The notes beneath the pieces were generated by a model. It was not told where the DNA came from. It saw only the letters and a program-made list of their open reading frames with translations, and searched no databases. 64,000 nt of DNA from Thysanoteuthis rhombus (Eukaryota; Mollusca; Cephalopoda; Oegopsida; Thysanoteuthidae), in assembly GCA_963457665.1 (NCBI GenBank), contig OY735227.1:44020242-44084241 (forward strand), in the 5' to 3' direction. Both the position numbers and the translations under genes were made by a program. How positions within the stretch are numbered: the stretch's first letter is position 1; each line of letters opens with the position of its first letter. Positions 32,527 to 43,400 of the stretch are shown in pieces.

Positions 32527-33506
32527 GTATCTATTTATCTACCTTATCTATTACAGCCTATCTCTGTCTATCGACTCAGTTCGTTCAAATTCATATCAAT
32601 TATCTCTCTCGTCTGTATTCTTCTATCTCTATTTACACTGTGTGTATGACAACTACATGGATTAGTCTGCATTCTGAATGCACTCGGTAATACATTTAGC
32701 AGTGTCTTATTTTTAAAACTCAAAGAAAACATTGTTCATTTTTATCTTAGGTTTGTCATAATCATCTATCTCTATTTATACTCTGTGAGTGAAGCTGTGT
32801 CTATGTGGCAACTATTCAGATTCTCCAACATTTTGAACTCACTTAATAAAACTTTCATCTGTGTTAGATGTCTTTTAAAACTCTCACCAAAAGCACCATC
32901 ATTCCCTAATCCAACCTAACAGCAAAATTAATCTTCTACTAGAAGAGTTACACACAGTTCTCACCATTGTTTATTGAAATCCCAACTCCATTCTGTAGAA
33001 AATTCAAGCCTAAAAGAAAAAAAATTCAAGTTGCAGTTCCAGACGGTTTTGTTCACATTATAAAATACAGAGGAAGCAGTTATCAAACGATTATTGTTAA
33101 TCAAAATCAGTCGGCCCCTAGCACTTTATCTTAAATGAATTCAAAATTATTTAAAAACATTTATATTAATTATTTCAATGAAACTGATAACATAACAATT
33201 AATATAAATTGATCCGATCTTCATATCCTTTGCTTAATGTTATCAGCTGGTTATTGTTATCTGCAAGAGATCACAATTGGCAGCATTATCTGTGTTGGGA
33301 TGATTTTTGATATTATCTGGGTTTTTTTTAAACTAATACTGTCAATATTTTTCAAGTAGGGATTTTTTATGTGGGAAGAATTGATTTATCTATCAAAGCA
33401 TCCATACACACACATTCAGGATCATTAATCCAGAGTTTTGGGTTAAGTACAGTAGTTCCCCCTTATTATCAGGGGTAGAGTGGGGGTAGATATGTTCCAA
33501 GACCTC
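32527..33506. repeat. Mostly unassigned; tandem dimer at 32624-32890
   Basis: TATCTCTATTTACACTGTG (about 32624) and TATCTCTATTTATACTCTG (about 32766) start two related units about 142 bp apart. Both continue with AACTA, an ATTCTGAA-like word and TTTTAAAACTC. The rest has no recognised feature. Confidence 0.5.
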
Positions 33507-33780
33507 CTGCCAATGTTGCCAACTAAAAAGATATTTTGTGTTAGTTTGACAGACAAAAAGCACTAAATTTTAAAAAATAGCTAGAAAATGCCAAAAGTGG
33601 TCAAAACCAATTAGGATTTTGTGAAAAGATGCTAAAAAGGGACAAAAATACGCCAATGATGGCCAAAATATTTGAACCCGCCTGCACTAATTTAGCGTAG
33701 TGCTTTTTCACACTGTCGAATCAAGGAAAACACTGAATTTAGCACGAAAAGCTTGTCCTACATATATATCATGTTTTTTC
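33507..33780 (+). repeat. Family G repeat
   Basis: Inverted relative to 7507-7745: TGTTGCCAACTAAAAAGATA, then short internal repeats, then GCACTAATTTAGCGTAGTGC and CTGAATTTAGCACGAAAAGC. Confidence 0.6.
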
Positions 33781-33909
33781 CTATACATTTATACCGATAA
33801 TAAATTAGGCATGACAAGACATTTACAACAAGAACTAATAATTGAATAAAACAATTATCATATTATAGTGTACCATAATAAAGGCAGGTGACAGATAGAA
33901 GATTCATTC

Positions 33910-33990
33910 TTACCGTGGATCTTCCCTTATTAAGTCAAGAGCTTTCACCTTTTCACTTAAAGGAAGCACTTTACAACATTTCTTTGGCAT
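33910..33990 (-). pseudogene. Tigger/pogo transposase N-terminal fragment
   Basis: The minus strand reads MPKKCCKVLPLSEKVKALDL then IRE, the start of Tigger-type (pogo, Tc1/mariner superfamily) transposases, where KRKVLPLSEKVKVLDLIRK precedes the CENP-B-like helix-turn-helix. Only about 25 codons match and the frame stops at 33907. No catalytic core is seen nearby. A fossil fragment. Confidence 0.72.
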
Positions 33991-34131
33991 ATCCAAATTG
34001 CCAGTATCACTACTCTTGTGGTTTGGGACTGTTATCAGGTAAAACTTATGAATTGTTTGCTTCTGGAGTTGACTGAAGATAACTGAAACCATGGAAAGCG
34101 AAATATCAGCATGCATGTACAAATGTATGCA

Positions 34132-34161
34132 TGTGTGTGTGTGTGTGTGTGTGTGTGCATT

Positions 34162-34196
<35 letters not shown>
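34132..34196. repeat. (GT)n and (TA)n microsatellite
   Basis: GT at 34134-34157, TA at 34167-34194. Confidence 0.96.
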
Positions 34197-34682
34197 TCAC
34201 ATAAACTTTCCTTTTTTTCACTGCTGAAAAGTAAATTTTTATTTCGAATTTTACATAGTCCCAAAGTATTTACAACTACATGCCATGCAAGTCATCTTCA
34301 ATTGGATCAGTGTTATTTCAACATGTTATCTCATAACTATTTTTCAATTAATTTTAGGATCTTTTGATTTATATTCATGATTTTATTCTTGATTATGGGG
34401 CTCATCAGCTGTCCCTGTTTTGGGAGTATTAAAAAACAGAACAGGTTCATTACTATGGCAAACTCTGTCATATTTACATATGGTTATATGAATATAACTA
34501 CTCCATTTATATCTATGTTTATGAGGTGTATAAATAAAATTTTAATTTGTTGCGAAGCAAACTTTTGTCTCCTGTTACAGTTATGTTGATATGAACAAAC
34601 ATTATTTGAAATTTGTACAGTTTATCATTGATGAATGCATTATTTTTATTAGAAACTCTTTTTGAACAAACATTCTATTTTT
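34197..34682. other. No gene recognised
   Basis: ORFs of 70-78 codons without motifs. Confidence 0.35.
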
Positions 34683-34978
34683 ACACAGTGAATATGCCAG
34701 TCGGCCTAAACAGTTTAAATAGAATAACCAATTGAAAGAATGGGCAGCTGCGAGAATCAAACCTGCCATCTTAATGCAACACCACTCTTATCATCTGAGC
34801 TAAATAGCTAGCTGGTTAGCCAGAAGCTCAAATGATGGCTTTATACCCAAATCTTGTGTTGTTCATCTTCTGTCTATATCTTCTCTTCATGTTCCTCTAA
34901 TAGAGACAATCATGTTATAAAGAAATTGATACATAATCCGTCAGAATAATTATTCTGTCGGAATATATATCGATTTAT
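34683..34978 (-). repeat. tRNA-derived SINE, family D
   Basis: On the minus strand, TTTAGCTCAGATGATAAGAG (A box) and GGTTTGATTCTCGCAG (B box, one change from GGTTTGANTCC) are about 40 bp apart. The body matches the 18.2-kb copy (TTATAACATGATTG-like end, CAGAATAATTATTCTG palindrome). Confidence 0.8.
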
Positions 34979-35189
34979 ATATAATATACACACACAGAGT
35001 TGATCCATTTTTTTATAATTTTCATACACATAGATTTCAGCGGAGAATAAATATCAGTGTAGGAGAGAAAGAGCATTTTTCTCAAAGCATATGTTATATT
35101 TAACGTCATGGAAGATGCCCTCCCCCTATTTCAGTAGGGAATATTAAGAAAAGAAACAATTTACTGAAGGCTTCTCATTCATCATTCAG
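34979..35189. other. No feature recognised
   Basis: Nothing supported. Confidence 0.3.
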
Positions 35190-35304
35190 TTTTTTTTTTT
35201 GAGACTCCTCTTCAAGTTCTGGCCAATGTGAGGCTTGACCACAAAGCTTATACTCACCTTTTGAGACATTAGCTGGGAGCCTTATATGGTGTCAAATATG
35301 GTAA
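35190..35304. repeat. Family I right-half fragment
   Basis: CAAGTTCTGGCCAATGTGAG to CTTATATGGTGTCAAATATG, matching the right half of 27508-27866. Confidence 0.6.
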
Positions 35305-35538
35305 TCTTTGTCTTGCGAGAAAAAATATACACTTTCAGAATGCATCTGATATGTTGAGCTATTACTCATGTCAGATTATGTAAATGTAGATCAATCCCCA
35401 GGAGTGCCTGATAAAATCATCTGTCATATCAAGAATTGATTCCCTCAGAGATCTCAGCCTCACCTAATTTTTGCAACTTGCACCCACTAATTTACTGAAA
35501 TCTTCGTAGATATTATGGGGTAAAAACAGAAAGATCTA

Positions 35539-35906
35539 CAGTGAGGGCAAAAGGTATCCAATCCATTCCAAATATTTGGATATTACACCTGAACGAAGGC
35601 TGTAAAATGGATCAGCCGAAACATTGTATTTATTACACAAACAGGAAAGAGTTCAATCTTTCAAAAAACTCTTTGAATGTTAATGACTCTGCTTGAAATT
35701 ATAGAAAGTATCTTAACATTCCAAAAACATACTTATACATCTCCAAAAGAACAGAATTTTGAACAGAGATTTTTATTTTTGTACATCACTTTTTATTATT
35801 CAATCTTGGTTAAGTTTTTATTTCTTTTCTTTGAAATCTTTGAAACTGTTCTAGGATTTTAAAATGGAACTTTTTGAAATGTATTGGATACTTTTAGCAC
35901 TTGCTG
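35539..35906. mobile_element. Tc1/mariner-type MITE flanked by TA
   Basis: Left end CAGTGAGGGCAAAAGGTATC, right end read inward CAGCAAGTGCTAAAAGTATC. The inverted repeats continue CCAATCCATTCCAAA against CCAATACATTTCAAA, about 36 bp in all. Both ends are flanked by TA (35537-35538, 35907-35908), the target used by Tc1/mariner. The 368-bp interior has a 61-codon ORF without motif. It also contains a hammerhead-core-like string at 35589-35628 (see findings). Confidence 0.85.
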
Positions 35907-36051
35907 TATATTTGGGTGCCTAGGAGGCTAACAATAGTTAGGGAACTAGTTGTGCAGATTATTGGTTGGTATAGAGAGTTTGATCTCCGCAGAGACCTCA
36001 CACTTGTGGCCTCATGCCATACTGAGCTGAGTTAATTAAAAATCAATCCAT

Positions 36052-36194
36052 ATGTAACGCAGTCTGTTCATATGTATGTACATATACAAATTTTTGTTTG
36101 TAATACCTCTCAAGGAGTGCACAAATATTACATTCTGATCCAAGACAGAGGTGCAAAGGAGTGACAATTATATCCTAGGCAGAGTTCACTAATA
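36052..36194. other. No feature recognised
   Basis: 35997-36050, just before, resembles the repeat cores at 27.1-27.4 kb. Confidence 0.3.
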
Positions 36195-36545
36195 TCTGCC
36201 CAGATAGTGTATAGGTTAGCACATCAGCCTTACATGCAGAAGGTCTTGTGTCCGATTCCCTGTATGAATAAAGAGTGTGGAAACTCTTCATTAGGGCAAA
36301 TTTCCCTGAGCACTCGACAGCTAATTGAGTACACTTGGCGGTGCGATCAGGGTGGTGGTATCCTATCTTCAAACTTGCATGCTGGTCATAAAATCTGATA
36401 GGTATAAAGTCCTAGTCTAGACTAGACTTGGGACTTGCAAAAATCACTAAGCTTACACATGCCACAGAAACTAGGCCTTTATCACCGACCTACAAATGCC
36501 ATTGGGAGTTGTCTCTTAAGAGATGGGATGCTATACCTTGTTTTT
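36195..36545 (+). repeat. tRNA-derived SINE, family E
   Basis: A-box-like TAGTGTATAGGTTAGCAC and B-box-like GTGTCCGATTCCCTG at tRNA spacing, then TCATTAGGGCAAATTTCCCT, AATTGAGTACACTTGGC and a body ending in TGGGATGCTATACCTTG. The most complete family E copy. Confidence 0.8.
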
Positions 36546-36751
36546 TCTTCCTAGGCAGAGTACACAAATACTTAGATCATTGGCAGAAATACTGATTGAT
36601 ATGTAAATAATTCCATCACTTTTTATGAGCATTACACTAGAATCTATATGATAAAGCATACATACATATACACACTTACATTCATTCTTTCTACTTGCTT
36701 CCGTTACAGAGGTAATGAAGTTTTCACTTTGGTTTACAGTTGAATGAATGT

Positions 36752-37442
36752 AGCAGGGTTGCTATATTTGGAGAGAAGAGGAGATAATCTGAAGTTCATA
36801 GCAGAGGCTTACCCAAAACAGCATTAGAATAGCACTGGTCGGCAAACTACGTCCAAAGCCAGTCCACGGCCTCATTTTATCTGGCTTGTCAACTCCATAG
36901 TGTACCATGTGATGCTGCATTCAAAAATTTTTTATTTTCCTTATCTGTCTTTGGTGAGTGAACAATAAAATCCGGATTCGAAAAACAGAGGAAAAGTCTC
37001 ATTTTCACATTAGTCTCAAACGAATCAATTTTTATAATTAAAAATGTTCTAATACTGTGCATTCCTGCTGTTCTATTGATATATACAAAATTTGAAGTAC
37101 AATGATCCAATATTGTGTCCTCTCAGAACAATTAATAGGTATATACTTTTATAATGAAAAACAAAAGATTAAATTAATTAAAAACAAGCTGATTCAATAG
37201 CCTTGCATAATCATTGTTTAATTCTTTATCCGACTTGGCCCGCAAGATATAAGCACATTTCTAATCTGCTCCACCTCTGAAAGAGATTGTCAGCCTCTGG
37301 AAGAGTGTCAAGAGGCTGCTACTGAATGGCCTCCAGACTCACTCGCTTCCCGAAGTCGATGCTATTCCAATGCTTGTTTTGGGTAAGTTTGAGAGATGAA
37401 CCTTGAATTACCTCCCCTTGGGGCCAAATCTGGCAACCCTAG
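36752..37442. mobile_element. DNA element with about 48-bp inverted repeats
   Basis: Left arm from 36752 (AGCAGGGTTGCTATATTTGG...GAGATAATCTGAAGTTCAT) and right arm ending 37442, read inward ACTAGGGTTGCCAGATTTGG...GAGGTAATTCAAGGTTCAT, agree at roughly 35 of 48 positions. No transposase in between; the interior is largely a second element (36833-37299). Confidence 0.72.
36833..37299. mobile_element. hAT-like MITE nested inside 36752-37442
   Basis: Left CACTGGTCGGCAAACTACG, right read inward CAGAGGCTGACAATCTC: the CAGNGGTCGGCAAAC pattern common to hAT non-autonomous elements. It also has the CGGCC/GGCCCGC phrases often found just inside. No convincing 8-bp target duplication. Confidence 0.55.
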
Positions 37443-37574
37443 TGTTTAGCCAAAGTTAGAAAGTCCTATATAACCAGATCATTCATCAGATATTATAATA
37501 GAATGTCTCATGTATAAGAAAATGATTGTCAAATATGTTTGTATACCACCATATGTCACATCCAGGTTTAATTT

Positions 37575-37602
37575 GAATCATCATAGGTCCACAAATGCCT
37601 AT

Positions 37603-37693
<91 letters not shown>

Positions 37694-37954
37694 CCAGCTC
37701 TCCTGGTCCCATTTTTGGGGCTGTAATCTTCAAAATTTGCATAAGTACACTAATAGGCACCATCTGCAAAATGTTTTTTTTTTTTCAAAAATGTATTTTT
37801 TGTGGTCTATGATCATTTTGGATCAACAATACCCAAATCTTGGACTGGTATTTTTTTAGATAATTTTAGATGAAAAATCTATCTATTTAGATAATTTCAG
37901 ATAATTTTTTAAATGATTAGTTTTAGTACTTGCACAGGCTATGGTAAGTAATTC
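37575..37954 (+). mobile_element. Family C element interrupted by (GT)n
   Basis: GAATCATCATAGGTCC start; after the (GT)n tract come CTCCTGGTCCCATTTTTGGG, GCATAAGTACACTAATAGGC, ATGATCATTTTGGATCAACA, then TTTTAGATAATTTTAGAT blocks and GGCTATGGTAAGTAATTC. Confidence 0.8.
37603..37690. repeat. (GT)n microsatellite
   Basis: About 88 bp of GT with a single A interruption, inside a family C element at the place where other copies have TGTCTGTGTGTG. Confidence 0.98.
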
Positions 37955-38461
37955 ATGCAAGGTACGGATATCTATAACTTCTTTGGCAAAGGCAAGAGGT
38001 TGACTGAAGAGATAAATAACGTCCTTACTGCTAAACCTCTTCATTCAGGCTATTGCAACCATTTACCTTACAGTGTGAGATGAAATGGGAGGTTCTTTGC
38101 CAGGACACATCTTTTTCAGTATTTTGGAAGCTGAAGGAGTCACACATTGTGATAATTTCCATCTTCCAGTCAAAACATATGCGAATCTTCTTGGTCGAAC
38201 ACTACGCACTACATTCTGTAATGGTAATGGTTTCACAATGTTTTGCAATAATTCTGCAGACGGTATGATCATTCAAATCTAGCACACAAGCGATACCCAA
38301 GAGCAATTAATCAGGTTCAGCCAATTTTAAATTATCCTCTTTTGTTGCAGTGAATCGCTCATTCCTCATGTGCACTTTCAACAAAACCTCCATAACAATA
38401 GTATTTTCAGCACCTGCCAAATAGTGATTTACTCACTTGTAGCAATTATAGGCTTGGAAAA
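37955..38461. other. No gene recognised
   Basis: Overlapping ORFs of 65-71 codons on both strands at 38053-38282; no motif. Confidence 0.35.
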
Positions 38462-38845
38462 ATGTCTGTCCTACTGTGTGTGTATGTATCACACCTAAAG
38501 ACTGCACCAATAGGGCTAGAAGGCTGAAAATTTAAATGTTTACTCCTAATCATGTTTGAAAATTTTTTTGTTCTTTCAAGATTCCCCCCCAAAATAGCTC
38601 TTTAATGGGGGGGAGTCAACTGACAATGTAAATTTATGCTAAATTGGTCCCTTACTTTGTGTCCAGCGACATCATGCTTGTTTTTTGAAATTCAGACTTT
38701 TTTCAGTTATCTCTACTCAGTAAAAAGGTGAAAGAAGTAACTTATTCATTGATAACCCCTTTTTATGATTTTTTTAATTGATCTCCCCCAACATGGCATG
38801 CTGCCAAAAGACGTTGGTCACTCAAGGGTTTCTATTGAGTGACCA
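38462..38845 (+). mobile_element. Family A element
   Basis: Left end shortened. From CACCAATAGGGCTAGAAGGC through TGTAAATTTATGCTAAATTG, TTGTGTCCAGCGACATCATG and TGATCTCCCCCAACATGGCA to GTTTCTATTGAGTGACC. Confidence 0.85.
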
Positions 38846-38852
38846 ATTGAAA

Positions 38853-39100
38853 TACTGTATTTGATAGCATGTAAGACCCATCTTCCTCCCAGTTCAGCAT
38901 GTAAGTTAGAGATAAAATTATTTCAAGTATATAATGGGTAAATAGTTGATGTTACTGAAATATGTGAGTGACTGCCCATGATCAGTGCCCAACGAACCAT
39001 TTTTAAAAAGTTGATATTTTCATTTTTTTTTTTAGCTGTAAAAATAAAGAAAATATAAACTTTCTAAAATGGTTCATTGGCCACTTATCATGCACAGTTT
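38853..39100. repeat. Family I end plus long imperfect hairpin
   Basis: 38853-38880 matches the family I left end (TGTATTTGATAGCATGTAAG). Then arms 38972-39021 and 39048-39097 form an imperfect palindrome (about 41 of 50 positions) around a 26-bp loop. Arm text includes AACGAACCATTT and its partner. The arm also resembles family I interior (CATTTGTTGGGCAC) and 57475-57513. Confidence 0.7.
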
Positions 39101-39443
39101 TAAGTAAATACAAGCAACCTCTGAAGGAAATGAAACATGGGTTTTCCGATTCTGTTTCCAGTGCTGTTAACTGTGAGGTGTGTATAAATTTATTTTTGTT
39201 ATGCATATGAATACATTGGTGGAGTTCTGTTGGGATGGCGTTCTCTTACTTTTAGGAGGAGGGGAACAGCATTCCTTCACTATTAATATACTCCTAAAAT
39301 TCTGTATTTGAACTCTCTGATGAGGAAATAGACAGTGTATCTCCAAATACTCATCCCACATGTCTTCAAAACATCTCTAGAATTGGTAGACAGCCCTGCA
39401 TTTGCTCACTATTTTAGCACTACACCACAGATACCCACACATA

Positions 39444-39732
39444 CAATACCAGTCATAAGAATTTGAACAAACATCCATTATACTTCTAATTGCTTGGGTT
39501 TGAGAGTTCAAAATAGAAACTTGCTTTTTTTCATTTAACTATTCAATTCTCTTCTAAAAAAATACGTTTTAATGTAATTTACCTTCCAAAAGCACAAAGT
39601 GTAACTAAATGCATCCCCTGTTATGCTGATTGCAAATGACTTGGTTCTCCTCGCGAAATGTTCTTGTTTTGAACTCTCAAACCCAAGTTGAAGTGAAATG
39701 GCTGTTCGTTCAAATACATATGAAAAGTACTG
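39444..39732. mobile_element. Tc1/mariner-type MITE with about 75-bp inverted repeats
   Basis: Left arm 39444-39520, right arm 39660-39732. They share a 21-bp identical block, one base longer than CTTGGGTTTGAGAGTTCAAA, plus ATTTGAAC-AACA and a diverged start CAATACC/CAGTACT. TA dinucleotides flank both ends (39442-39443 and 39733-39734). The spacer is about 140 bp, non-coding. Confidence 0.85.
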
Positions 39733-39734
39733 TA

Positions 39735-40794
39735 CAAATATGTGTTTTCCCTTCCCTGTCTCTGGACTAAAATAATGTCAACATGTCACTTGACATTTCA
39801 TGATGGCTGACAAAGGAAAGATTAAATTGAAAGTTTTGTTAAATTGGCAGATCAGCTTTGCTTCCATTCACAAAGCATCTCATAACTAGGAAGAGCTCAG
39901 AGAGTGCATACTTCTGTCAATGCTATGCATACCTTAACTCAATTGAAAACTGATTCCTGGATCCATCCCAAAATCTAATCATTTCTCTCTTAGCCCATGG
40001 CACACACTTCTATGAAATTTCAGCAAAATTAATTGAAAACTTCTGGAAATCTTGTATGGATAATAGATGAAAAGACAGACTCAGGATAATATGTATACCT
40101 CTCCAACCCAGAAACCAAATCCAATCCTTTGAAACACTTATTTCCATAGTAAATATTACACAGTTTTTGTTTTATTTTTCTGATTTGTTGAAATTTCTTG
40201 CAAAGTTCTGGGGAACAATTCCTAAACCAATTTTCATGCATGGTATTCTCTCCAGGATTTTTTTTTTTTTCTTTCATGTGAATTGAGAATATGTCTGGAA
40301 ACATTTGTGATAGTTAGTTTGTTAGCATCAGCCATCTTTGACTGTGTCTCTTCTGAATTTAAATGAGTCTGGTTCCTAGAAATCTGTGTCCCGGACAGCA
40401 CCTCCACATCACACTAACGAGGTGGAATTAGGAATATTTACTGATTTCTGCAGAAATATGCAGTCTGACCAGAAATATCCCGATAACGAGGGTACTGAAA
40501 AGTTTTTGGCTTAGGAAACGAAATCTGAGCATTATTTTGTCATTGTAGCAAAGTGTGTTCTTCTACATTGTTAAGTACCAATTTGTAGGATATTTGCGTT
40601 ATTTTTTTTTTCTATTAGCATCTTGGTCAATCCATTCTTGGTCAGGGAAAGCTCGACATTTAGGACTAAATTTTTGACAGATCATCTCAAATTTTTCCTC
40701 TTTTTCAGTGATCACTTTCAATGAAAATCTTTTTTTTTCAAATTGTGATTATTCATTTTATGCTGGTAACTAGAAGAAATCAAATGTATCTGGA
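39735..40794. other. No gene recognised
   Basis: A 91-codon minus ORF (40029-40304) has no motif. Nothing else supported. Confidence 0.35.
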
Positions 40795-40926
40795 GATCAC
40801 TACCAAACAGAAGACGAGATATGTAACTTATCCATCGTTCACCCCTTCTTTTCATTTGTTAATTGATCATCCCCAACACAGCATGCTGCTAAAAGATATT
40901 TCTATTGCGTGACTAATCAGAACTGT
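40795..40926 (+). mobile_element. Family A right-end fragment
   Basis: From AGATCACTACCAAACAGAAG through GTAACTTATCCATCGTTCAC, AATTGATCATCCCCAACACA to TTTCTATTGCGTGACTAATC. Confidence 0.75.
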
Positions 40927-41829
40927 TTTTGATATTCTTTGAGGCCTTGTACTTTATCTTTCTTTGCTAAGTTCTCTTGATTAACCCCTTCATACCCAAT
41001 CTATCTACTCCTGATTTTTATTCCTTTATAGATAACAGTTTATTACTGTGAGAAGAAGCTTAGATAAAATTTCAGATCAGGATTCCCAAATGAAGTCTAT
41101 AAAACATTTCAGAAGACCATAAAATCAACAGGTCCAGTCATTTGAGCTGTTAAGGTTCAAAACAAGAATCTTATATTCGGGGCCTATCCTTACTATTTCT
41201 ACCTTCTGCTACAGCTTTTTTTTTTTAGCTAGCCATACTATGTTTGCTCAATGGTAAATCATAGTCAACCTGTTTTATTAATGGACATCATATCAACTTG
41301 GAAATTTAAAACGCTGTTTAACCCAAGAAACCCTCTCTTGTCATAATTAATTTTTTCCTAGTTTTTTTTGTATCATTATATCTATTTTCTGAGTAATTGT
41401 AGACATAATAGTCTCATAGACATAGAGCGCGTGCTATTCCAAGGGGAGTATCTTGAAGAGGACTAAGGTACCATTTCCCTAGGTAGGCTATATTTTTCAT
41501 TATATCAAATTGCTAGAACTAACATAAAAATGGTATTTTGTGTCTGACTTAATTTTAAGCACTTTCTTAGAAACCTTAATTGTGTTTATTTTTAGCCCCA
41601 AGATTTTCTTTTCTTTTCCATTTTTTCTGTATTTTTCAAAGCATTTCCAGAAGCACTCAGCAATTATTAGCACTGGTATGTTCTCCCCAATTATATCATT
41701 AGAGAGAAATCATGTTCTCTCAAATTAGGCTCTCTGCTAAGTGGCATCTCTCGTTTCAAAGTGCTTACCAAGCTGTCTGCATGGTAGGACTTACTATTTG
41801 ATGTACTAACTGACCAATGACACTGGACC
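40927..41829. other. No gene recognised
   Basis: 41260-41320 (TTTTATTAATGGACATCATA) resembles 47772-47825, an unclassified repeat. A 62-codon ORF at 41540 lacks motifs. Confidence 0.4.
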
Positions 41830-42548
41830 AGCGATTCTGAAGGTGGGGCATATATGCCCCACAAGGGGGCAATTTGAATATGTTTGGGGGCAATTTGGAA
41901 ATTCTAGGCGTGAAGAGGAAAAGGCATTCTGTTTCTCAAGACAGAGTTGCACAACTTGATTTTTTCTTCTTGATATGAAATTTTAGAAACTGTCAACATC
42001 GAACAGGTTTCTTTAGTTTTTAAGTTGATCTTGCTGGCTGGCCATGTATGTGTGTATCTCAGGTACAAGCTGTACCAATGAAGTTACTGGGTTGAAAATT
42101 TAAATGTTCACCTCTTGTTATGTCTAGAATGTCTAGGATCTTTTTTTTTAAATTCTCTCCTAATAAGGTTTTTTGTGGAGGTTCAGTTTCCACCATAAGT
42201 TTATGCTAAATCGATCACTTAGCTTGTGTCCGGCAACATTCATGCTTGTTTTTTTTAGATTCAAACTTTTCAGTGTTCACTGTCCATGACTTATTCATTG
42301 ATCACCCTTTTTTCCAATTTTTTAGTACTTTAATTGATCACCCCAAAGATGGCATACTGCCAAAATACGTTGGTCGCGTGATATTTTCTATTGTGTGACT
42401 AACCAGACCTTTTTGGTACATTTCTGAATTTAACATTATATTATTATACATTTTTTAACAACAAATTAGTTTCAAAGGAAGGCATTAAAGTTTTCGAGCT
42501 GCTGAGGTGGGGTAAGGCAAGGAGCAGAAAAAGGTCAAGAACCACTTT
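41830..42548. mobile_element. hAT-type element with 8-bp target duplication
   Basis: Ends: AGCGATTCTGAAGGTGGGG on the left and, read inward, AAAGTGGTTCTTGACCTTT on the right, a hAT-like CAGNGGTTCTNAACCT pattern. The 8 bp outside are ACTGGACC (41822-41829) and ACTAGACC (42549-42556), a 7/8 match as expected for a hAT target duplication. Interior has GGGGCA...TGCCCC and GGGGGCAATTTG repeats and is split by a family A copy. No transposase. Confidence 0.82.
41984..42410 (+). mobile_element. Family A element nested in the hAT element
   Basis: Complete: TTTTAGAAACTGTCAACATC to CTATTGTGTGACTAACCAGA. Its position inside 41830-42548 shows that it arrived after that element. Confidence 0.87.
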
Positions 42549-42556
42549 ACTAGACC

Positions 42557-43119
42557 CAAGGGAAAGGCCGAAATAGTTTCAAGTTACTGACTATAGTTTC
42601 GAGACTGGTCATTAACATTAGTTTTTCAGCTAATTGAACTCTTTCTTGTTGTTTTCATTGTTGAGATTATGTTTCTGCTGATCCATTCTATGGCCTTCTT
42701 CATGTGTGCTATCCGAATCTGATAGTGGTAAACAGAATTTTTCTCCAATGGTAGAAATGCTTATAATGAATTTAGGTGATATCTTCTTTCCTTTTTACGC
42801 CTGGATTTCCATAACTTCCCCCTGTTAAGTAGTGGAAGCCATATTGGATTGAACTCTGCACTTGTCGGACATACACTCAGTCGACATGTTTCTTTGATTT
42901 TTCTCAGTTTTCAACAGTGTTTCAGAGTTTATAACTTAGAATAGTTATAAGTTGGTAATTTTATTTTGGACATGCAAGGTTTTCTACTACTGCCTGTGTA
43001 AAATATAGAATGTTCACTAATGTTTTAATTCTAGCGAATGTTGGGGTATGTAATTGTGTGTTTGTGTAAATTGAGCTGGAAATATAATGACGTTTTATGT
43101 TAATATTTGTACTCAGATC
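42557..43119. other. No feature recognised
   Basis: Nothing supported. Confidence 0.35.
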
Positions 43120-43400
43120 GTATAATTGTTACCATGTCTGCCTTACACGCAGAAGATTCCAGATTTGATTCCCGGTATGAGTGTAGAGTGTGCAAAACTG
43201 TTCATTAGGACAACTTTCTCTGTGCACTCAGCAACTAATTGAATAAACTGTAAGCTGTGTTATTAGGGTGGAGGTGTGAATCAGGCATAGGAGTCATACC
43301 CCTCCCCTCAGAAAAGATAGTAGCAAAATAAAGATGAGCCTTCGGGTCACCTCTGACTATGGTCAAGCATTTACCATTTTTTAGAACTAGAGAGGTTAAA
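43120..43400 (+). repeat. tRNA-derived SINE, family E
   Basis: TTGTTACCATGTCTGCCTTA, ACGCAGAAGATTCCAG, B-box-like GATTTGATTCCCGG, then TTCATTAGGACAACTTTCTC and AGGGTGGAGGTGTGAATC. Aligns with 36195-36545. Confidence 0.75.

Noticed and set aside
37510-37859. ORFs of 100 and 82 codons with long Cys-Val runs
   Set aside because: (GT)n microsatellite inside a family C element.
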